Shown here: positions 35,249 to 43,363 of the stretch, piece after piece | How positions within the stretch are numbered: the stretch's first letter is position 1 | How the letters are laid out: each line of letters opens with the position of its first letter | DNA from: Pseudomonas rustica | GTDB lineage: Bacteria > Pseudomonadota > Gammaproteobacteria > Pseudomonadales > Pseudomonadaceae | Length of the DNA stretch: 64,000 nt | Assembly: GCF_018336155.1 (NCBI RefSeq) | Contig: NZ_JAGYHF010000008.1 | Coordinates: forward strand, 248,001-312,000 | Direction: 5' to 3' | Notes under the pieces: generated by a model | Told to the model about the DNA's origin: nothing | The model's input: only the letters and a program-made list of their open reading frames with translations | Database searches by the model: none | Translations under genes and position numbers: made by a program

Positions 35249-35318
35249 AGATCGCAGCCTTCGGCAGCTCCTACAGGGTTATGCATACCTCTGTAGGAGC
35301 TGCCGAAGGCTGCGATCT
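35249..35318. repeat. Paired inverted REP (AGATCGCAGCCTTCGGCAGC type)
   Basis: Perfect 28-bp inverted arms at 35249-35276 and 35291-35318 with only a 14-nt centre. It lies between the convergent lipoprotein and SpmA-SpmB-like genes and could form a strong RNA hairpin in either direction. Confidence 0.88.
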
Positions 35319-35324
35319 TTTGCT

Positions 35325-36554
35325 TCAACCAAAGAACCAGTAGCAAACGGCGATCGCGCCAACCACACCAGCAAACTCCGCCAACAACGCACACCCCACC
35401 GCATGCCTTGCGCGCTGGATCCCCACCGCGCCGAAATACACCGCCAGCACATAGAACGTCGTTTCAGTACTGCCCTGAATCGTCGCGGCGACCAACGCCG
35501 GGAAGCTGTCGACGCCCGAGGTTTTCATCGTCTCGATCAACATCGCCCGTGCCGCACTGCCGGAGAACGGTTTGACCATCGCCGTCGGCAGCGCATCGAC
35601 AAACCGCGTGTCCCAACCGGCCCATTCGACCAGATGACGAATGCCGTCCAGACCAAAGTCCAGCGCCCCGGAAGCACGCAGCACGCCCACCGCGCAGAGC
35701 ATCGCCACCAGATACGGCAGCAGATTCTTCGCAACGTCGAAACCTTCTTTGGCGCCTTCAACGAACGCTTCGTAAACCTTCACTTTCCTCAACGCGCCGA
35801 TGATCAGAAACAACATGATCAATCCGAACAGCGTGAGATTGCCGAGGATCGACGACAATCCCGCCAAAGCCGTCGCCGACAGCGTGCCCAGTAACGCCAT
35901 AAAGCCGCCGAGGATCAGCGCACCGGGAATCAGATAAGCCAACACCACCGGATCCCAGATCCGCAGGCGCTGCATAAACGCTACCGAGAGGAAGCCGACA
36001 ATCGTCGAGCAACTGGTCGCCAGCAGGATCGGCAGGAACACCAGCGTCGGATCCGGCGCGCCTTGCTGGGCGCGGTACATGAAGATCGTCACCGGCAGCA
36101 GGGTCAGGGAGGAGGCGTTGAGCACCAGGAAGAGGATTTGCGCGTTACTGGCGATGGTGGCGCTGGGATTGAGCTCCTGCAGCGCCTTCATGGCTTTCAG
36201 GCCGATGGGCGTGGCGGCGTTGTCGAGGCCCAGACCGTTGGCGGCGAAGTTCAGGGTGATCAGGCCAAGGGCAGGGTGACCGGCCGGGACTTCCGGCATC
36301 AGCCGCAGAAACAGCGGGCCGAGGACTTTCGCCAACCAGTCGACAATCCCGGCCTTTTCGGCGATGCGCAGGAAGCCCAGCCACAGGGTGAGGGTGCCGA
36401 ACAGCAGCACCATGACTTCGACCGAGAGCTTGGCCATGGCGAAAATGCTCTCCACCATCGCCGCAAAGATCCCGGCGTTGCCGCCGATCAGCCACTGCGC
36501 CAGCGCCGACACGGCTGCCACGATGAAGAAGCCAAGCCACAGGCCATTAAGCAT
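35325..36554 (-). CDS. Nucleoside-recognition (Gate) domain protein, SpmA-SpmB fusion type
   Basis: This 409-residue membrane protein contains two Gate-type modules. The N-terminal half resembles SpmA (LITLNFAANGLGLDNAATPIGLKAM), the C-terminal half SpmB (MVKPFSGSAARAMLIETM, then IQGSTETTFYVLAVYFGAVG). In Bacillus the two are separate spore-maturation proteins; Pseudomonas does not sporulate, so the role here is different and unknown, perhaps transport of a small solute. Length fits the fused family. Confidence 0.85.
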   Translation of the reverse strand: MLNGLWLGFFIVAAVSALAQWLIGGNAGIFAAMVESIFAMAKLSVEVMVLLFGTLTLWLGFLRIAEKAGIVDWLAKVLGPLFLRLMPEVPAGHPALGLITLNFAANGLGLDNAATPIGLKAMKALQELNPSATIASNAQILFLVLNASSLTLLPVTIFMYRAQQGAPDPTLVFLPILLATSCSTIVGFLSVAFMQRLRIWDPVVLAYLIPGALILGGFMALLGTLSATALAGLSSILGNLTLFGLIMLFLIIGALRKVKVYEAFVEGAKEGFDVAKNLLPYLVAMLCAVGVLRASGALDFGLDGIRHLVEWAGWDTRFVDALPTAMVKPFSGSAARAMLIETMKTSGVDSFPALVAATIQGSTETTFYVLAVYFGAVGIQRARHAVGCALLAEFAGVVGAIAVCYWFFG

Positions 36555-36607
36555 CAGTCAAATCCCCCGAAGAATGCCGCGAATGATAACGGCGTGGCCA
36601 GAAACGA

Positions 36608-36635
36608 CAAACCCCGGATTTCTCCGGGGTTTGTT
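36608..36635. terminator. Intrinsic terminator downstream of gltP (both orientations possible)
   Basis: A perfect 12-bp stem (ACAAACCCCGGA with its complement, 4-nt loop) is followed by TTTG-rich bases on the plus strand and TCGTTTCT on the minus strand. It lies upstream of the SpmA-SpmB-like gene and downstream of gltP, after the REP at 36649. Confidence 0.7.
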
Positions 36636-36648
36636 TGTACCGCTCTTG

Positions 36649-36736
36649 TGGGAGCAAGGCTTGCCCGCGAAGGGACGCTGCGGTCTTACTGTTGCACCGC
36701 GTTATCGTTCTTCGCGGGCAAGCCTTGCTCCTACAG
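36649..36736. repeat. Paired inverted REP (GGAGCAAGGCTTGCCCGCGAAG type)
   Basis: Left arm 36649-36674 and right arm 36711-36736 are inverted copies with one difference. Same subtype as 17401-17490. It begins 8 nt beyond the gltP stop. Confidence 0.87.
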
Positions 36737-36743
36737 GGGTGTG

Positions 36744-38075
36744 TCAGTTCTTGGAGATTTCGCCCGCTGGCAGTTTGGTCTTGGTGCGCCAGTGTGGCAG
36801 GGAGTTCCAGTAGCGCTCGCCCTTAGCGTCGTCGTACATGCCTTCCCAGCGCGAGATAACCAGCACGGCCAGCGCGTTACCGATCACGTTCAGTGCGGTA
36901 CGGGCCATGTCCATGACGCGGTCGACACCGGCGATGAACGCCAGGCCTTCCAGCGGAATACCGACGCTGCCCAGGGTGGCCAGCAGCACCACGAAGGACA
37001 CGCCCGGAACACCGGCGATGCCTTTGGAGGTGACCATCAGGGTCAGCACCAGCAACAGTTGCTGGCTGATCGACAAGTCGATGCCATACAGCTGCGCGAT
37101 GAAGATTGCCGCGATCGACTGATACAGAGTCGAACCGTCGAGGTTGAACGAGTAACCGGTCGGTACCACGAAGCTGCAGATGGCTTTCGGTGCGCCGTAG
37201 GCTTCCATCTTCTCGATCACGCGCGGCAGCACGGTTTCCGAAGAAGCGGTGGAGTAGGCCAGCACCAGCTCATCCTTGAAGATGCGCATCAGCTTGAACA
37301 CCGAGAAACCGAACATCTTGGCGATCAGGCCCAACACCACGAAGGCGAAGAAAGCGATGGCGAAGTAAACCAGGATCACCAGTTTGGCCAGCGGCACCAG
37401 CGAGGCGAAACCGAAGTTGGCCACGGTCACCGCGATCAGAGCGAATACGCCGATTGGCGCATAGTTCATGATCATGTGGGTGACTTTGAACATGCTTTCC
37501 GAGACGCCCTGGAACATCTTCACCAGCGGCTCGCGCAGATCCGACTGCAGGCTCGACAGACCGAGACCGAACAGCACGGAGAAGAAGATGATCGGCAGCA
37601 TTTCGCCGCGGGCCATGGCCGCGAAGATGTTCGACGGGATCAGGTTAAGGATGGTCTCGATGAACGCGTGTTCATGCTGTACCTCGGCGGCAGTCGCCTG
37701 GTACTTGGAGATGTCCACTGTGCCCAGCGTGCTCATGTCGATGCCGGCACCCGGATGGAACACGTTGGCCAACAGCAAGCCGACAACGATCGCGATGGTC
37801 GTGACGATTTCGAAGTAGATGATGGTTTTCAGGCCGATACGCCCGAGTTTCTTGGCGTCGCCCACGCCAGCAATGCCGACGATCAGGGAAGAGATGACGA
37901 TCGGAATCACGATCATCTTGATCAGACGGATAAAGATATCGCCTGCCGGTTGCAAGACATTGCTGATCCACCAGGCCTTTTCGGCACTGAAGTGGTTGAG
38001 CAACGCCCCAATTGCAATCCCCAAAACCAGACCGATGAGGATCTGCCAGGCGAGGCTGAGTTTTGCCTTCTTCAT
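36744..38075 (-). CDS. gltP: Glutamate/aspartate:proton symporter
   Basis: This 443-residue member of the dicarboxylate/amino acid:cation symporter family has eight helices and two re-entrant loops. Family motifs include AYSTASSETVLPRVIEKM (serine-rich HP1), GYSFNLDGSTLYQSIAAIFIAQ (TM7 NxDG) and SKGIAGVPGVSFVVLLATL (HP2). The start at 38075 gives MKKAKLSLAWQILIGLVLG; a longer frame adds 52 unlikely residues. It lies alone on the minus strand, behind a long upstream region with hairpins. Glutamate/aspartate is likeliest; other dicarboxylates are possible. Confidence 0.9.
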   Translation of the reverse strand: MKKAKLSLAWQILIGLVLGIAIGALLNHFSAEKAWWISNVLQPAGDIFIRLIKMIVIPIVISSLIVGIAGVGDAKKLGRIGLKTIIYFEIVTTIAIVVGLLLANVFHPGAGIDMSTLGTVDISKYQATAAEVQHEHAFIETILNLIPSNIFAAMARGEMLPIIFFSVLFGLGLSSLQSDLREPLVKMFQGVSESMFKVTHMIMNYAPIGVFALIAVTVANFGFASLVPLAKLVILVYFAIAFFAFVVLGLIAKMFGFSVFKLMRIFKDELVLAYSTASSETVLPRVIEKMEAYGAPKAICSFVVPTGYSFNLDGSTLYQSIAAIFIAQLYGIDLSISQQLLLVLTLMVTSKGIAGVPGVSFVVLLATLGSVGIPLEGLAFIAGVDRVMDMARTALNVIGNALAVLVISRWEGMYDDAKGERYWNSLPHWRTKTKLPAGEISKN

Positions 38076-38787
38076 TATCTTTACCCTTACTTGCGTTTGA
38101 CTCAGGCACATGCAGGAACTGGAACGCTTTTTAGCGGAAAAGTCTGTGCATCTGCCTCCGTATAAGGTGCCCCGAAGCGCGTATTTACGGCTCTCCGGCA
38201 GGCGAAAAAAGGCGCAACTATTCCGATGCAAGGTTGCGCCGTCTAATGCCGTAAACGCCTACCCTATGCCGAATCGGCATGAGCTTTTTTAATTGAAACT
38301 GGCGTCCCAACCGGTTCGATTGCGACATTTCGGCCGGCATAACTGCCGTGAACCGGCCATCACAGCCTAGGTTGGTGGTTTTTTAATCAGGAAAAATCGA
38401 CAGAAATTTGAGGAAAAAGCCTACGCAGGAAGACTAGAAGTCCTCTTGAATAGAAGTCTTCTTTCTCGATATACGGTCGCCCGGAAACACCGCGTAATGT
38501 TTTCGCGCACAGTCTGGTCGCAAAAAAGCATGAGCAGGTCGCTCTGGATCAATATTTTGATGGTTTTTTGCCGAGGATGAAGCTCAGCGCAAGTCCGTCG
38601 AACCACTGGGGGTTGGCGAACCTGCGTCGCAGCTTTGACGTGCCCTGACCCGGCCCTCTCGCAGGCACTCCCTGTACCCGTAGGTCACTCCGACCCTGAA
38701 ACAGTCAGAACGTCCCGGCCCCTTGGTCATGCGCCGAGCCTCCTCGGCTCGGTGCAAAGGAAGGCAGCAGGGCTGCTGCCTTCATGT
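38076..38787. other. 712-nt gene-free interval upstream of gltP
   Basis: No ORF here is convincing. Visible structures are an 8-bp hairpin GGCGCAAC/GTTGCGCC (38211-38240), a 6-bp hairpin followed by GAGC and six Ts on the plus strand (38266-38290), a second plus-strand T-run after an imperfect dyad (about 38358-38384), and two adjoining hairpins at 38731-38755 and 38761-38782 next to the Ivy gene. The stretch 38285-38580 is distinctly AT-richer than its neighbours. A small RNA or a regulated gltP leader would fit, but I do not recognise either. Confidence 0.5.
38731..38782 (-). terminator. Tandem hairpins downstream of the lysozyme-inhibitor gene
   Basis: Six nt after the Ivy stop on the minus strand a 9-bp stem (AAGGCAGCA/TGCTGCCTT, 38761-38782) is followed by CCTTTGC. 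A second 10-bp GC-rich stem with one G-U type pair (38731-38755) comes next. The T-tract is short, so termination may be weak or the structures may stabilise the transcript. Confidence 0.5.
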
Positions 38788-39252
38788 TCAATACCAGTTC
38801 GGATCTTTCTTCAGGGTTTCCATCAGCAGATCCTGCATGCCTTGATCGGGTTTGCCGAGGAAGCGGTAAGTGGCATGTCGCGTGGGCGACTTGTCGGCCG
38901 GCAGTCCTTCAGGCACATCGACGAGCATGGCGTATGCATCTTTCTTGTCGAAACTGAACGCGACGATCAAGCGGTGGTTCAGGCACTTGTCCTGCGATTC
39001 GCAGAGCGGCCCGACCAGGTACTTGTCGCCATCTTCGGTGACGGCATTCATCTGTTGGTCAGGTGTACCGGAGAGGTTCATCACCCATTCCGGCAGGCGC
39101 TCTTCCTTCTTCACCACGCCTTCCCACGTTTCCCGATACTGCGGGTCGGAACTGAGCAGTTCGTTGACCCGCGTCTGGCCGTCGTTGGCCGCCATCGCCA
39201 TGGCACTACCGCCCAGAAGCAGGGCGGCTGCCAATGCTTTTAAAGCATTCAT
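38788..39252 (-). CDS. Ivy-family lysozyme inhibitor homologue
   Basis: This 154-residue protein has a signal peptide ending ...AMAMAA and the Ivy fold pattern, with CxxxxxC at C84-C90 and DAYAMLVDVPEGL later. Ivy proteins block C-type lysozymes in the periplasm through a CKPHDC loop. Here the loop reads CESQDKC, one residue longer and without the inserting histidine. It matches the second Ivy paralogue expected in P. aeruginosa at this locus (from memory). It may be a weak inhibitor or have another target. A DUF1328 gene lies immediately upstream. Confidence 0.82.
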   Translation of the reverse strand: MNALKALAAALLLGGSAMAMAANDGQTRVNELLSSDPQYRETWEGVVKKEERLPEWVMNLSGTPDQQMNAVTEDGDKYLVGPLCESQDKCLNHRLIVAFSFDKKDAYAMLVDVPEGLPADKSPTRHATYRFLGKPDQGMQDLLMETLKKDPNWY

Positions 39253-39254
39253 CG

Positions 39255-39419
39255 TTAACCTCGGCCGCGGCGGCCAAAGAAGAAGGAAGCGATGAACATC
39301 ACCAGGAACACGACAAAGAGAATCTTGGCGATACCCGTGGCGGTGCCCGCGATACCACCGAAGCCCAGTACTGCAGCGATGATGGCAATGATCAAGAATG
39401 TAATTGCCCAGCTCAACAT
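39255..39419 (-). CDS. DUF1328 small membrane protein (YtjA-like)
   Basis: A 54-residue, very hydrophobic protein starting MLSWAITFLIIAIIAAVLGF and ending FFFGRRGRG. It has two transmembrane helices joined by a GIAGTATGIA turn, the DUF1328 pattern. AAGGAGA stands 5 nt before the ATG. Its stop is 2 nt from the start of the Ivy gene, so the two are surely cotranscribed. The family is often stress-induced; the molecular role is unknown. Confidence 0.88.
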   Translation of the reverse strand: MLSWAITFLIIAIIAAVLGFGGIAGTATGIAKILFVVFLVMFIASFFFGRRGRG

Positions 39420-39497
39420 GGTGATTCTCCTTACTTCTCTATTTAGGGGTGTGGCGTGTTCCGGCGCTGCGCGCCCGAATTTGTAAAATCAGATCGA

Positions 39498-39785
39498 TCA
39501 GAAAACCCAGCGTTCTTCGCGTGGCAGCTGATCCAGTGGCTCTGCCTGGTCGACCGACATCATGCGCATCGGCGCGCTGTCTTCCTGGGCGCTGCTGACA
39601 GCGCTGAAATGGCTCTGTGTCGCGTGCTGCATCGAGATCAGCGGTGCCTCTGGCTGCTGGGCGTTTTCCCAGCGCAGGTATTGCTGGCAAGCGATCAGGG
39701 TGATCAGCAGCGCAAGTACGCCAAACAGACCTTGCTGGATATGCAGTGGCGAGATACGCACTTGGGCGGCACGTTGGCGAGTCAT
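39498..39785 (-). CDS. Hypothetical single-helix membrane protein
   Basis: A 95-residue protein with one transmembrane helix (about 18-34, LFGVLALLITLIACQQY) and a soluble tail with several Q, S and E residues. It has no recognised domain. It probably belongs to the same leftward unit as DUF1328 and Ivy. A 19-bp palindrome lies 30 nt upstream of its start. I do not recognise the gene. Confidence 0.6.
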   Translation of the reverse strand: MTRQRAAQVRISPLHIQQGLFGVLALLITLIACQQYLRWENAQQPEAPLISMQHATQSHFSAVSSAQEDSAPMRMMSVDQAEPLDQLPREERWVF

Positions 39786-39814
39786 CCTGGGTTCCTCACT
39801 CTCTTATTCGGTTA

Positions 39815-39833
39815 GGGCAGATCTGATCTGCCC
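39815..39833. promoter_or_regulatory. 19-bp palindrome upstream of the small membrane-protein gene
   Basis: GGGCAGATC, one T, then GATCTGCCC form a near-perfect palindrome centred 39 nt before the leftward start at 39785. It is compact enough to be a dimeric repressor operator. It could also be a 5' hairpin with a one-base loop, which is less stable. Confidence 0.4.
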
Positions 39834-40024
39834 GGGCTGATAGAGATATTGCAGACTGCATGCCAGTTTTTTAGTTGATTAAAAAACCAATAAAAACAAT
39901 AGGTTACGATCGATCTGAAAATCTTTCGCGACGCATCCTGCACGATGGCTCTTCCACGGTCGTGCAAACCGCACGATTATTTCGTAGGAGAATTCATTCT
40001 TATGGAATTGAGTGGAGGTCTTGG

Positions 40025-40183
40025 ATGTCAGAAAAGGACGCAGGGAATCCCCTGCAAATCGCTGTTTGTTTAAAAAATCAACAAAATCAACGTATTGGCC
40101 CTGAAGGCTGGAGAGAGCTACCCTCCTATGGCTCGCATCGTTCAGAATCAACCATGCAACTTGCCCGATTTTTCCGGGACTAA
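40025..40183 (+). CDS. Possible small ORF upstream of algB
   Basis: A 52-codon ORF starting MSEKDAGNPLQIAVCLKNQQ has an ideal GGAGG 7 nt before its ATG and ends 32 nt before algB. It has no signal peptide, membrane helix or recognised domain. Local composition is closer to intergenic DNA than to coding DNA. It may be a leader peptide of algB, a real small protein, or chance. Confidence 0.3.
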   Translation: MSEKDAGNPLQIAVCLKNQQNQRIGPEGWRELPSYGSHRSESTMQLARFFRD

Positions 40184-40215
40184 CCCAAGACCAATCTTTA
40201 TGGAGCGTAGGAAAA

Positions 40216-41562
40216 ATGGAATCTGCCACTGAGCAACAAGGCCGCATTCTGCTGGTGGATGATGAATCCGCCATCCTGCGAACCTTCCGTTATTGCCTCG
40301 AAGACGAAGGCTATACGGTGGCCACGGCCAACAGCGCCGCTCAGGCCGACGCACTGCTGCAACGCCAGGTCTTCGACCTGTGTTTCCTCGATTTGCGTCT
40401 GGGTGAAGACAACGGTCTCGATGTACTCGCGCAAATGCGCATTCAGGCGCCGTGGATGCGCGTGGTGATCGTCACCGCGCATTCTGCTGTTGATACCGCT
40501 GTAGATGCGATCCAGGCCGGCGCCGCCGACTATCTGGTCAAACCGTGCAGCCCTGATCAGTTGCGTCTGGCCACCGCCAAACAACTGGAAGTGCGCCAAC
40601 TGTCGGCGCGCCTCGAAGCCCTCGAAGGCGAGATCCGCAAGCCGAAGGACGGGCTCGATTCCCACAGCCCGGCGATGAAAGTCGTACTGGAAACTGCACG
40701 GCAAGTCGCGGGCACTGACGCCAACATTCTTATCCTCGGCGAGTCCGGCACCGGTAAAGGTGAACTGGCCCGCGCCATTCACGGCTGGAGCAAACGCGAG
40801 AAGAAATCCTGCGTCACCATCAACTGCCCGTCGCTGACCGCGGAATTGATGGAAAGCGAGCTGTTCGGTCACAGTCGCGGTGCGTTTACCGGCGCCAGTG
40901 AAAGCACGCTGGGTCGCGTCAATCAAGCTGACGGCGGCACGCTGTTTCTCGACGAGATCGGCGATTTTCCCCTGACGTTGCAACCCAAGTTGCTGCGCTT
41001 TATTCAAGACAAGGAATACGAGCGGGTAGGGGATCCGGTCACCCGTCGCGCCGATGTACGAATTCTCGCGGCGACCAACCTCAATCTGGAAGACATGGTG
41101 CGCGACGGTCGCTTCCGTGAAGACCTGCTCTATCGCCTCAACGTCATTACCCTGCACTTGCCGCCGCTGCGTGAGCGCGCCGAGGACATCCTGACCCTGG
41201 CCGATCGCTTTCTGGCGCGCTTCGTTAAAGAGTACGCGCGTCCTGCACGCGGTTTCAGCGACGAGGCTCGTGAAGCACTGCTGGGTTATCGCTGGCCGGG
41301 CAACATTCGTGAGCTGCGCAACGTGGTCGAGCGGGCGAGCATCATTTGCCCGCAGGAGCGCGTGGAAATCAGCCACCTCGGCATGGCCGAGCAGCCAGCC
41401 AACAACGCACCACGGGTTGGCGCCGCGCTGAGCCTGGATGAGTTGGAAAAAGCCCACATCGGTGCGGTTCTCGCCACCGCCGGCACCTTGGATCAAGCAG
41501 CGAAAACCCTCGGCATCGACGCCTCGACCCTGTATCGCAAGCGCAAGCAGTACAACCTGTGA
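40216..41562 (+). CDS. algB: Two-component response regulator AlgB (NtrC family)
   Basis: This 448-residue regulator controls alginate and related genes with KinB. The receiver domain has the phospho-acceptor D59 (FLDLRLGEDNG) and K109. The sigma-54-type AAA+ domain has Walker A GESGTGKGE (175-183, the AlgB form with an extra G), GAFTGA (222-227) and DEIGDFPL. A Fis-type HTH (LDQAAKTLGIDASTLYRKRKQY) ends it. It is followed by kinB after 10 nt. In P. aeruginosa AlgB acts at algD and virulence genes. Confidence 0.96.
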   Translation: MESATEQQGRILLVDDESAILRTFRYCLEDEGYTVATANSAAQADALLQRQVFDLCFLDLRLGEDNGLDVLAQMRIQAPWMRVVIVTAHSAVDTAVDAIQAGAADYLVKPCSPDQLRLATAKQLEVRQLSARLEALEGEIRKPKDGLDSHSPAMKVVLETARQVAGTDANILILGESGTGKGELARAIHGWSKREKKSCVTINCPSLTAELMESELFGHSRGAFTGASESTLGRVNQADGGTLFLDEIGDFPLTLQPKLLRFIQDKEYERVGDPVTRRADVRILAATNLNLEDMVRDGRFREDLLYRLNVITLHLPPLRERAEDILTLADRFLARFVKEYARPARGFSDEAREALLGYRWPGNIRELRNVVERASIICPQERVEISHLGMAEQPANNAPRVGAALSLDELEKAHIGAVLATAGTLDQAAKTLGIDASTLYRKRKQYNL

Positions 41563-41572
41563 GTGCCGGGCG

Positions 41573-43363
41573 ATGAAACTGGCGATGAAGTTGCGCACAC
41601 GGTTGTTCCTGAGCATTTCCGCCTTGATCACCGTGGCGTTGCTCGGGCTTCTGCTCGGGCTGGTCAGCGTGATGCAGATGGCCGGCTCGCAGGAAGCGCT
41701 GTTGCGCAACAACTTCGTCACCCTTGATCTGGGCCTGAAGATGCGGCAAACGCTGGGTGATCAACTGATCCTCATGTTGGCCGAAAAGCCGGATGACGCC
41801 GCGTTCGAAGCGTCCAAACAGCATTACTTCGAGCTGCTCGATGAAGGCATCGCCCAGGAACGCGGTGATGATGATCGCCAGTACGGCTTCAGCCAGGCCA
41901 AAGCGGACTACATAAGTTTTCTGCAGGCGTTTGACCTGTCCCGTGACCCGGCGACCGCGTTGAGCAGCAATGCCAACTTCAGGGAACGCTTCAATGCGCT
42001 GCGCAACGGTTTGATCACCGAGCACAAGCATGCGCTGGACAACATTAATGCCGTGCAACACGCCGCCCGCGAACGGGCGTTGCTGGTTGCCGGCCTGCTG
42101 GGGCTGGTCGGGCTGGCGGTGTTGATCATCGGTTTCGTCACCGCTCACGGCATCGCAAGACGCTTCGGTGCGCCAATCGAAGTGCTGGCGAAAGCCGCCG
42201 ACAACATCGGGCAGGGCAACTTTGAAGTGACCCTGCCGATCTCCTCGGCGATGGAAGTGAACCTGTTGTCCCGGCGTTTCGGGCTGATGGCCGAAGCACT
42301 GCGCGAACATCAAGCGACCAACGTCGACGAGTTGCTCGCCGGTCAGCAACGGTTACAGGCCGTGCTCGACAGCATCGACGATGGCTTGTTGATGATCGAC
42401 CGTCAGGGCCATCTGGAACACCTCAACCCAGTGGCGCAGCGCCAATTGGGCTGGGAGGACGATCGTCTCGGCCAAGGCCTCGGCACCGCGCTCGGAAGGC
42501 CTGAGCTGGACGCTCAGCTGCAACTGGTATTGCGCGGCGGCACGTTGGAGCGCGCACCGGAAGATTTGAGCATCGAGGTCGACGGCGAATCGCGTCTGCT
42601 GACGTACAGCCTGACACCGGTCAGCCACACCCAAGGGCATATCCTCGGCGCGGTGATGGTGCTGCACGACGTCACCGAGCAGCGTGCGTTCGAGCGGGTG
42701 CGCAGTGAGTTCGTCTTGCGTGCTTCCCACGAATTGCGCACGCCGGTCACTGGCATGCACATGGCGTTCGGACTGTTCCGCGAACGGGCGAAATTTCCGC
42801 CGGAGTCGCGCGAGGCTGATTTGCTCGACACCGTGAACGAAGAAATGCAGCGCCTGATGCAGTTGATCAACGACTTGCTCAACTTTTCGCGCTACCAGAA
42901 CGGTTTGCAGAAACTCACGCTGGCACCGTGCTCCATCGAAGATTTGCTCGAGCAGGCGCAGCTGCGGTTCGCCGATTCAGCGGCGGCGAAGGGCATCGCC
43001 CTCAATATCGAGTTGCAAGGCCCGTTGCCGCGTTTGCAAGCCGATCAGGCGCAACTCGATCGCGTGCTCGACAACCTGATCGACAACGCCTTGCGCCATA
43101 CCGCCCGCGACGGCCAGATCCGTTTGCAGGCCCGTCGGCATGGCGAGCGGGTGATCATCAGCGTCGAAGACAACGGCGAAGGGATTGCCTACGGCCAGCA
43201 GGGGCGGATCTTCGAACCGTTCGTGCAGGTCGGGCGCAAGAAGGGCGGCGCCGGGCTTGGTCTGGCGCTGTGCAAGGAAATCGTGCAGTTGCATGGCGGG
43301 CGCATGGGCGTGTATTCACGGCCGGGGCAGGGCACGCAGTTCTACATGGCGTTGGCAGTCTAG
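41573..43363 (+). CDS. kinB: Sensor histidine kinase KinB
   Basis: This 596-residue inner-membrane kinase/phosphatase is the partner of AlgB. Two transmembrane helices (about 11-33 and 169-190) flank a periplasmic sensor, followed by HAMP, a PAS domain (about 255-370), the HisKA site H386 (ASHELRTP) and an HATPase_c domain (VEDNGEGIAYG, GAGLGLALCK). The ATG at 41573 is chosen; a longer frame overlaps algB. Its stop TAG shares the tetranucleotide CTAG with the convergent EAL gene. Confidence 0.96.
   Translation: MKLAMKLRTRLFLSISALITVALLGLLLGLVSVMQMAGSQEALLRNNFVTLDLGLKMRQTLGDQLILMLAEKPDDAAFEASKQHYFELLDEGIAQERGDDDRQYGFSQAKADYISFLQAFDLSRDPATALSSNANFRERFNALRNGLITEHKHALDNINAVQHAARERALLVAGLLGLVGLAVLIIGFVTAHGIARRFGAPIEVLAKAADNIGQGNFEVTLPISSAMEVNLLSRRFGLMAEALREHQATNVDELLAGQQRLQAVLDSIDDGLLMIDRQGHLEHLNPVAQRQLGWEDDRLGQGLGTALGRPELDAQLQLVLRGGTLERAPEDLSIEVDGESRLLTYSLTPVSHTQGHILGAVMVLHDVTEQRAFERVRSEFVLRASHELRTPVTGMHMAFGLFRERAKFPPESREADLLDTVNEEMQRLMQLINDLLNFSRYQNGLQKLTLAPCSIEDLLEQAQLRFADSAAAKGIALNIELQGPLPRLQADQAQLDRVLDNLIDNALRHTARDGQIRLQARRHGERVIISVEDNGEGIAYGQQGRIFEPFVQVGRKKGGAGLGLALCKEIVQLHGGRMGVYSRPGQGTQFYMALAV

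Larger units (their letters stand above)
39786..40215. other. 430-nt intergenic region before algB
   Basis: This AT-rich region separates the leftward small-protein genes from algB. It carries a palindrome at 39815-39833 and a possible short ORF at 40025-40183. A promoter for algB must be within it; I could not find a confident sigma-70, sigma-54 or AlgU match. Confidence 0.55.

Noticed and set aside
35325..36554. Sporulation function suggested by SpmA/SpmB similarity
   Set aside because: Pseudomonas does not sporulate and the fold is a general Gate-domain one, so only the family name is kept.
36063..38165. 700-aa open frame on the plus strand crossing two genes
   Set aside because: It is antisense to gltP and the SpmA-SpmB-like gene and runs through a REP and a terminator.
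38421..38606. 61-aa minus-strand frame in the gltP-upstream interval
   Set aside because: No ribosome-binding site or family match; Arg- and Cys-rich sequence in an AT-richer non-coding stretch.
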